Assembly (NCBI RefSeq): GCF_032334255.1
Contig: NZ_JAUHMF010000002.1
Coordinates: 1,244,280 to 1,308,279, forward strand
From: Thermanaerothrix solaris
GTDB lineage: Bacteria; Chloroflexota; Anaerolineae; Anaerolineales; Anaerolineaceae
Direction of reading: 5' to 3'
Length of the DNA stretch: 64,000 bases
Position 1 is the stretch's first letter. Every line of letters starts with the position of its first letter. Below the pieces are notes generated by a model. That model searched no databases. It saw nothing but the letters and a program-made list of their open reading frames with translations, and was not told where the DNA came from. Of this stretch, positions 61,640 to 64,000 are shown in pieces. The position numbers were made by a program, and so were the translations under genes.

Positions 61640-61970
61640 ATTAAAAAGCAAACCGGAGGCCTGTCCGGTCTCCGGTTTGCCGTACGGTAGGGGCGGAAAG
61701 GGGAGGATGAGCGAGCGCAGGAGGTGGACCCAATCCCTTCCTCGCGCAAGCCCTGCCAAAGGGGAGTAAGAGCGCCACAAGCGTCTTGCTTCTTGTCTTT
61801 CCCTCTCCGTCCCAGTGGCAGATTGCCTTGAGGCAACCCGGAGTCGGGGGATGACCTGTCGAGGATCCGCCCTGACTACCCGTTGGGGCTGCGCGCCGAT
61901 AGGCCGGTGGCTACCCGCCGACCGGTGATCCTCGCCCGCGGAGAGGGTCGTTGTCCCCCGGCTCCGGGCC
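61640..61970 (-). ncRNA. Highly structured non-coding block (unidentified RNA candidate)
   Basis: No credible coding frame. Long-range complementarity: 61837-61851 with 61954-61968 (15 contiguous pairs, one wobble), inside it GACC (61853-61856) with GGTC (61946-61949), then CGAGGATC (61860-61867) with GATCCTCG (61927-61934), then CCGGT/ACCGG (61904-61908 with 61921-61925). Outside, TTGCC-TTGA-GGCAA (61823-61836), CTGCCA/TGGCAG (61753-61758 with 61816-61821) and GCGAG/CTCGC (61711-61715 with 61741-61745). A minus-strand terminator-like 11-bp hairpin with TTTTTAA at 61644-61681 suggests the RNA is read on the minus strand. Known classes (RNase P, tmRNA, SRP) do not fit. Confidence 0.4.
61644..61681 (-). 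terminator. Terminator-like hairpin on the minus strand
   Basis: GCAAACCGGAG (61648-61658) with CTCCGGTTTGC (61670-61680), 11 bp perfect; the minus-strand transcript then reads TTTTTAA. Confidence 0.8.
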
Positions 61971-61983
61971 ACCTCGCGTCTAT

Positions 61984-62019
61984 CTGTATTTTTACCACTT
62001 TCCGAATCTGCCCGCAAGT
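61984..62019 (+). pseudogene. Remnant of the excisionase-like gene (36-bp direct repeat copy 1)
   Basis: Thirty-six bases match 62656-62691 with three mismatches; translated, VFLPLSESARK aligns with VFLPLSEAARK of the intact wHTH protein. There is no start and the match ends at 62019, the last base of the stop codon of the opposite-strand gene. It looks like a duplicated 5' fragment. Confidence 0.6.
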
Positions 62020-62549
62020 CAAAGCAGTTTGTTTTGCAAATGGCTGTAGAAGCGATGGTGGAGAGAGCGGAAATCGTCAATGTATTCCTTGGGCAAGGCG
62101 GGCCAGAAGAGGAAGAGGGAAAGGTCAATACTTTCGGGAATGGAACTGAATTGTTCGGCGAGTTGCTGGCGAAACGGCTCGGTCTCCTGGCTCTGCCACC
62201 AGAACCACAGGATGAACCCTACGCCGTAGTCGCGTCCAAAATTCCACAGGGGATCATCGGGTGGTACGGGCAGATGGGTGAAGAAAAAGTTTCGATCCAA
62301 CAGAAGACTGCGGACGGTGGAAAAAGTCAGCGGCAGGCCGAGTTGGGCGGCAGCGGAGTAGGCGTGAGCGATCAAATCTGCGGGGTTTACGCTGCCGCGG
62401 TCGGTGGTGTCGAAATATCTCGCACGCCTGAGCCATTCGGCAAATTGAGGTTGGGCGCGGTCGAGGAGCAGTTCGAGCCAGAGATGACCGGTGATGAAGA
62501 AGTAGTTGATCAGATCAAGACGGGTGATGTCACGCGAGGTATCAGACAT
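62019..62549 (-). CDS. Hypothetical protein of the putative integrated element
   Basis: 176 aa, GGAG site before the ATG. Trp- and Phe-rich with no known motif; LINYFFITGHLWLELLLD and NFGRDYGVGFILWFWW stand out but no signal sequence. It is flanked by the two copies of the 36-bp repeat and diverges from the wHTH gene. Function unknown. Confidence 0.6.
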   Translation of the reverse strand: MSDTSRDITRLDLINYFFITGHLWLELLLDRAQPQFAEWLRRARYFDTTDRGSVNPADLIAHAYSAAAQLGLPLTFSTVRSLLLDRNFFFTHLPVPPDDPLWNFGRDYGVGFILWFWWQSQETEPFRQQLAEQFSSIPESIDLSLFLFWPALPKEYIDDFRSLHHRFYSHLQNKLL

Positions 62550-62642
62550 GGCAGAACTCCAAAAAGAAAAAGAATGGAATGGTGTGCGCGGCGCATCAGT
62601 TTGGCGTGACTGACTTGCCGATTTGGATAGAGGAGTTGTAAC

Positions 62643-63113
62643 ATGGTCACCCTCCCTGTATTTTTACCGCTTTCCGAAGCCGCCCGCAAGTATGGGCTGG
62701 ACGAGGCTCGCTTGCGTGACCTGGTGGAGAAGGGTAAAATCCGAGCAGGAATATTTCCCGGTTCGGATGAGGTGCTCGTGAGCGAGGATGAGGTGAGAAG
62801 CGAAGCCATCCAGGAAAAAGGTCTCCGCAAAGAGGATTTGCCGGAGTATCAGAAGCATGCAGAAAAGCGTGGAAGACCTATCTGGATTAGAGAAGCGGAA
62901 AGAGTCTATAGAGTACCAGCAGAAACTTTATCCACATGGGCCAAAAAGGGATATATCAGGATAATTGGTAAAAAAGGAAACAAAGTTCTGCTAGATGAAG
63001 CGGATGTTGCTTATTGTTCAGATGTATATAAAAAATCAGGGAAGCAAGGGCGCGTTCTATTCAATCCGGATGGAACCCCTTATAAACCTAAGACAAATCC
63101 TCTTGTGATGTGA
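62643..63113 (+). CDS. Tandem winged-HTH (excisionase-like) protein
   Basis: 156 aa, AGAGGAG site. Two MerR/excisionase-like domains: VFLPLSEAARKYGLDEARLRDLVEKG (residues about 6-30) and IWIREAERVYRVPAETLSTWAKKG (about 80-103), each followed by a beta wing. The first half is GC-rich, the second AT-rich, so it may be a fusion of differently originating parts. Probably a DNA-binding regulator or recombination directionality factor. Confidence 0.65.
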   Translation: MVTLPVFLPLSEAARKYGLDEARLRDLVEKGKIRAGIFPGSDEVLVSEDEVRSEAIQEKGLRKEDLPEYQKHAEKRGRPIWIREAERVYRVPAETLSTWAKKGYIRIIGKKGNKVLLDEADVAYCSDVYKKSGKQGRVLFNPDGTPYKPKTNPLVM

Positions 63114-63121
63114 CCTATTAC

Positions 63122-63151
63122 AGTGCAGTTCAAAACTGCACTATATTTTTT
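63122..63151 (+). terminator. Terminator after the tandem wHTH gene
   Basis: AGTGCAGTT (63122-63130) with AACTGCACT (63134-63142), then ATATTTTTT. Confidence 0.85.
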
Positions 63152-63158
63152 GTTAAAA

Positions 63159-63187
63159 TTGTCAGAAGTAGTTGACTCTTCTGACAA
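63159..63187 (+). promoter_or_regulatory. Palindromic operator overlapping the -35 box
   Basis: TTGTCAGAAG (63159-63168) is a perfect inverted repeat of CTTCTGACAA (63178-63187), nine bases apart. Its centre lies on the -35 box of the promoter, so a bound dimer would block RNA polymerase. Confidence 0.75.
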
Positions 63188-63200
63188 ATTATGTTATACT
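63172..63200 (+). promoter_or_regulatory. Sigma-70 promoter of the hairpin-rich RNA
   Basis: TTGACT (63172-63177), 17-bp spacer, TATACT (63195-63200), one mismatch to consensus in each box. No gene follows for more than 400 bp. Confidence 0.75.
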
Positions 63201-63206
63201 CCTCAT

Positions 63207-63420
63207 AGCACCTTTCCAAACCACCTGCTAACTGCCCCGACAAACACAACGCCCCGCCGGGCGTTGTGCGCCCGACAGGGCGCTCCGTGAGCCGTGTGGG
63301 TGCACGCTCACGGTCGAGGCAAGCAGACCAACTGCTCACCTCATTTGCGATTGTAGCATGAGATGACAGCCCTCTGCAAGCCTCTCACAAGGAATGTGAT
63401 TTGCAGAGGGCTTTGTGTTT
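63207..63420 (+). ncRNA. Candidate hairpin-rich small RNA of the integrated element
   Basis: Directly behind the promoter lie four perfect stems: CACAACGCCC/GGGCGTTGTG (63245-63268), GCGCCC/GGGCGC (63268-63283, shares one base), CCGTGAGC/GCTCACGG (63285-63313) and a 12-bp stem 63368-63379 with 63401-63412 containing an inner TCACA/TGTGA, then TTGTGTTT. No open reading frame with a start and site is seen. The last stem may terminate the RNA. Confidence 0.45.
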
Positions 63421-63447
63421 CCCGTGCGGTGTTGGCTCAAAGCCTTT

Positions 63448-63492
63448 CAGGCGGCAGGTGCGTGAGGGCGGGTTCAAGTCCCGCCCGCCTGA
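63448..63492 (+). other. tRNA-like minihelix (acceptor plus T-arm)
   Basis: CAGGCGG (63448-63454) pairs with CCGCCTG (63485-63491); between them GCGGG-TTCAAGT-CCCGC (63468-63484) is a perfect T-arm with the 7-nt TTCAAGT loop; A at 63492 is a discriminator. Only 13 nt separate acceptor and T-arm, so the D- and anticodon arms are missing. Could be a tRNA remnant or a tRNA mimic. Confidence 0.45.
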
Positions 63493-63500
63493 ATTCCGTT

Positions 63501-63593
63501 TTTGCCACGCTAACGTCGGCAAAGGGGTGATGGGACGTGACAGCCGGGAGAGACCGGCACAGCACATTGACATGCGGTAGAAAGGTCAACCGC
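63501..63593 (+). repeat. Second hairpin cluster before the zinc-ribbon gene
   Basis: TTTGCC/GGCAAA (63501-63506 with 63518-63523, inner ACG/CGT), GCCGG/CCGGC (63543-63558) and GCGGT/ACCGC (63574-63578 with 63589-63593) occur within 93 bp. Nothing coding is seen between 63114 and 63638 apart from these structures. Confidence 0.45.
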
Positions 63594-63638
63594 TGACTAC
63601 CCTGAGCGTGAATGTCGCAGGAAGGGAGCACATTTTTT

Positions 63639-63845
63639 ATGATTTGCCAGTGGTGTAAGTGCAATTTAGCCTGGGATAACGAACGCGGCTGGGTTCATCC
63701 TGGCGGTGGTCTGTACGTAGTGTATTGTGGGGCGTGCGGCTGGCAGAGCGACCGTCTGGAAGATCAGCATCGCTGCCGCTGCCCAAGGTGCGGGGGAGAA
63801 GTGCGTGATCATCACTGCGCCCTCCCTGTTCCTGACACTCTATAG
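63639..63845 (+). CDS. Small zinc-ribbon protein of the integrated element
   Basis: 68 aa. Cys pairs CQWC, CGAC and CPRC with C in CRC (MICQWCKCNLAW, then YCGACGWQS and CRCPRCGGEV) form one or two zinc ribbons. The ATG used has GGGAG twelve bases away; an ATG nine codons earlier is also possible. Unknown role, typical of plasmid or phage accessory genes. Confidence 0.55.
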   Translation: MICQWCKCNLAWDNERGWVHPGGGLYVVYCGACGWQSDRLEDQHRCRCPRCGGEVRDHHCALPVPDTL

Positions 63846-63939
63846 AAAGGGGGCGTGATTTGAAGCACGCCGTTATCTTGATCCTCGTTTTTTGATAGCA
63901 ATGTTTGAAAAGCCATTCACAAATTTCAAGGAGTGAACC

Positions 63940-64000
63940 ATGCTCGAAGTTCAACTGATCGGCAATCTAGGTCAAGACCCTGAAGCCCGCTACACGGCAG
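63940..64000 (+). CDS. ssb: Single-stranded DNA-binding protein (5' part, cut by window end)
   Basis: AAGGAG seven bases before the ATG. The visible MLEVQLIGNLGQDPEARYTA is the OB-fold start of SSB (cf. GNLGxDPE-R). An SSB beside hairpin-rich DNA and small zinc-ribbon genes suggests a plasmid-, ICE- or phage-type replication/transfer region. Confidence 0.85.
   Translation, partial: MLEVQLIGNLGQDPEARYTA

Noticed and set aside
61526..62128. A 200-codon minus-strand open frame across tRNA-Asn and the structured block
   Set aside because: Its C-terminus reads LAQDSNLEPSG, the typical false translation of a tRNA gene, and it runs through the structured RNA and the terminator hairpins; no ribosome-binding site.
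62034..62609. A 191-codon plus-strand open frame opposite the gene at 62019-62549
   Set aside because: No ribosome-binding site, Gly/Glu-rich shadow composition; the minus-strand frame has a good site and a protein-like sequence.
63420..63492. A full tRNA-Leu ending at the minihelix
   Set aside because: The upstream GGCTCAAAGCC cannot form a proper anticodon stem, and the acceptor partner CAGGCGG lies only 30 nt before the T-arm end.
63385..63573. Minus-strand frames over the tRNA-like minihelix
   Set aside because: The translation contains RDLNPPSRT, the known artefact of tRNA T-arms; no start signal.
1..64000. CRISPR arrays, insertion sequences or transposases
   Set aside because: No regularly spaced repeats, no transposase or integrase frames were found in the window.

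Overview
The window looks like chromosomal DNA of an anaerobic, possibly thermophilic bacterium, most likely a Chloroflexota (Anaerolineae-type). Support: proline/threonine-rich lipoproteins with NBR1-type Ig and TolB-like propeller domains, a double-CXXC protein disulfide oxidoreductase, SelB, pyruvate phosphate dikinase, a complex-I-like membrane module, and a BMP-type nucleoside importer beside purine deaminases. The lineage is an inference, not proven.

Layout. 1-4188 (+): sugar-kinase operon with three PfkB-fold proteins (two with Asn for the catalytic Asp), a SIS-domain protein and a BtpA/SgcQ-like protein. 4257-10476 (-): OsmC, PDO, zinc ribbon, ECF sigma and anti-sigma, TsaD, a five-heme lipoprotein, RsfS (apparently CTG start), ThpR. 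10640-10832: probable 6S RNA. 10928-12839 (+): FHA protein, AI-2E-type permease. 12843-19694 (-): QueG, cell-envelope lipoproteins, M23 peptidase, MFS carrier. 19897-22809 (+): UvrA. 22816-25114 (-): sugar epimerase and UDP-glucose dehydrogenase.

25251-42301 (+) is the most interesting metabolic block: FolD behind a glycine-riboswitch-like leader, 8-oxoguanine-type deaminase, adenine deaminase, GntR regulator, an aspartate-transcarbamylase-like protein, a knotted YgeW-like carbamoyltransferase, carbamate kinase, a BMP/ABC nucleoside importer, a threonine-synthase-like enzyme, a glycosyltransferase and an unclassified TrpB-fold PLP enzyme. With the hydantoinase/dihydropyrimidinase at 54342-55763 this suggests uptake of nucleosides or purines, deamination, ring opening and ATP recovery from carbamoyl phosphate. 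The usual 2,3-diaminopropionate ammonia-lyase (YgeX) is not in the window; the two fold-type-II PLP enzymes are candidates to replace it.

42424-50673: zinc-ribbon protein, hydrolase, CCA-adding enzyme, Hpt, Tdk, an L31 protein fused to an RNA polymerase alpha-CTD-like domain, L27, L21, SelB and a coiled-coil protein. 50776-54334: three complex-I-like membrane proteins without catalytic subunits. 54342-58348: hydantoinase, unknown protein, Gnd, response regulator. 58614-61385: PpdK. 61492-61564: tRNA-Asn(GUU).

After tRNA-Asn the character changes to what looks like the edge of an integrated element: a highly structured non-coding block with a minus-strand terminator, a 36-bp direct repeat that is a remnant of an excisionase-like gene, two small unknown genes, a strong promoter with a palindromic operator driving a hairpin-rich RNA, a tRNA-like minihelix, a zinc-ribbon protein and the start of an SSB gene cut by the window end.
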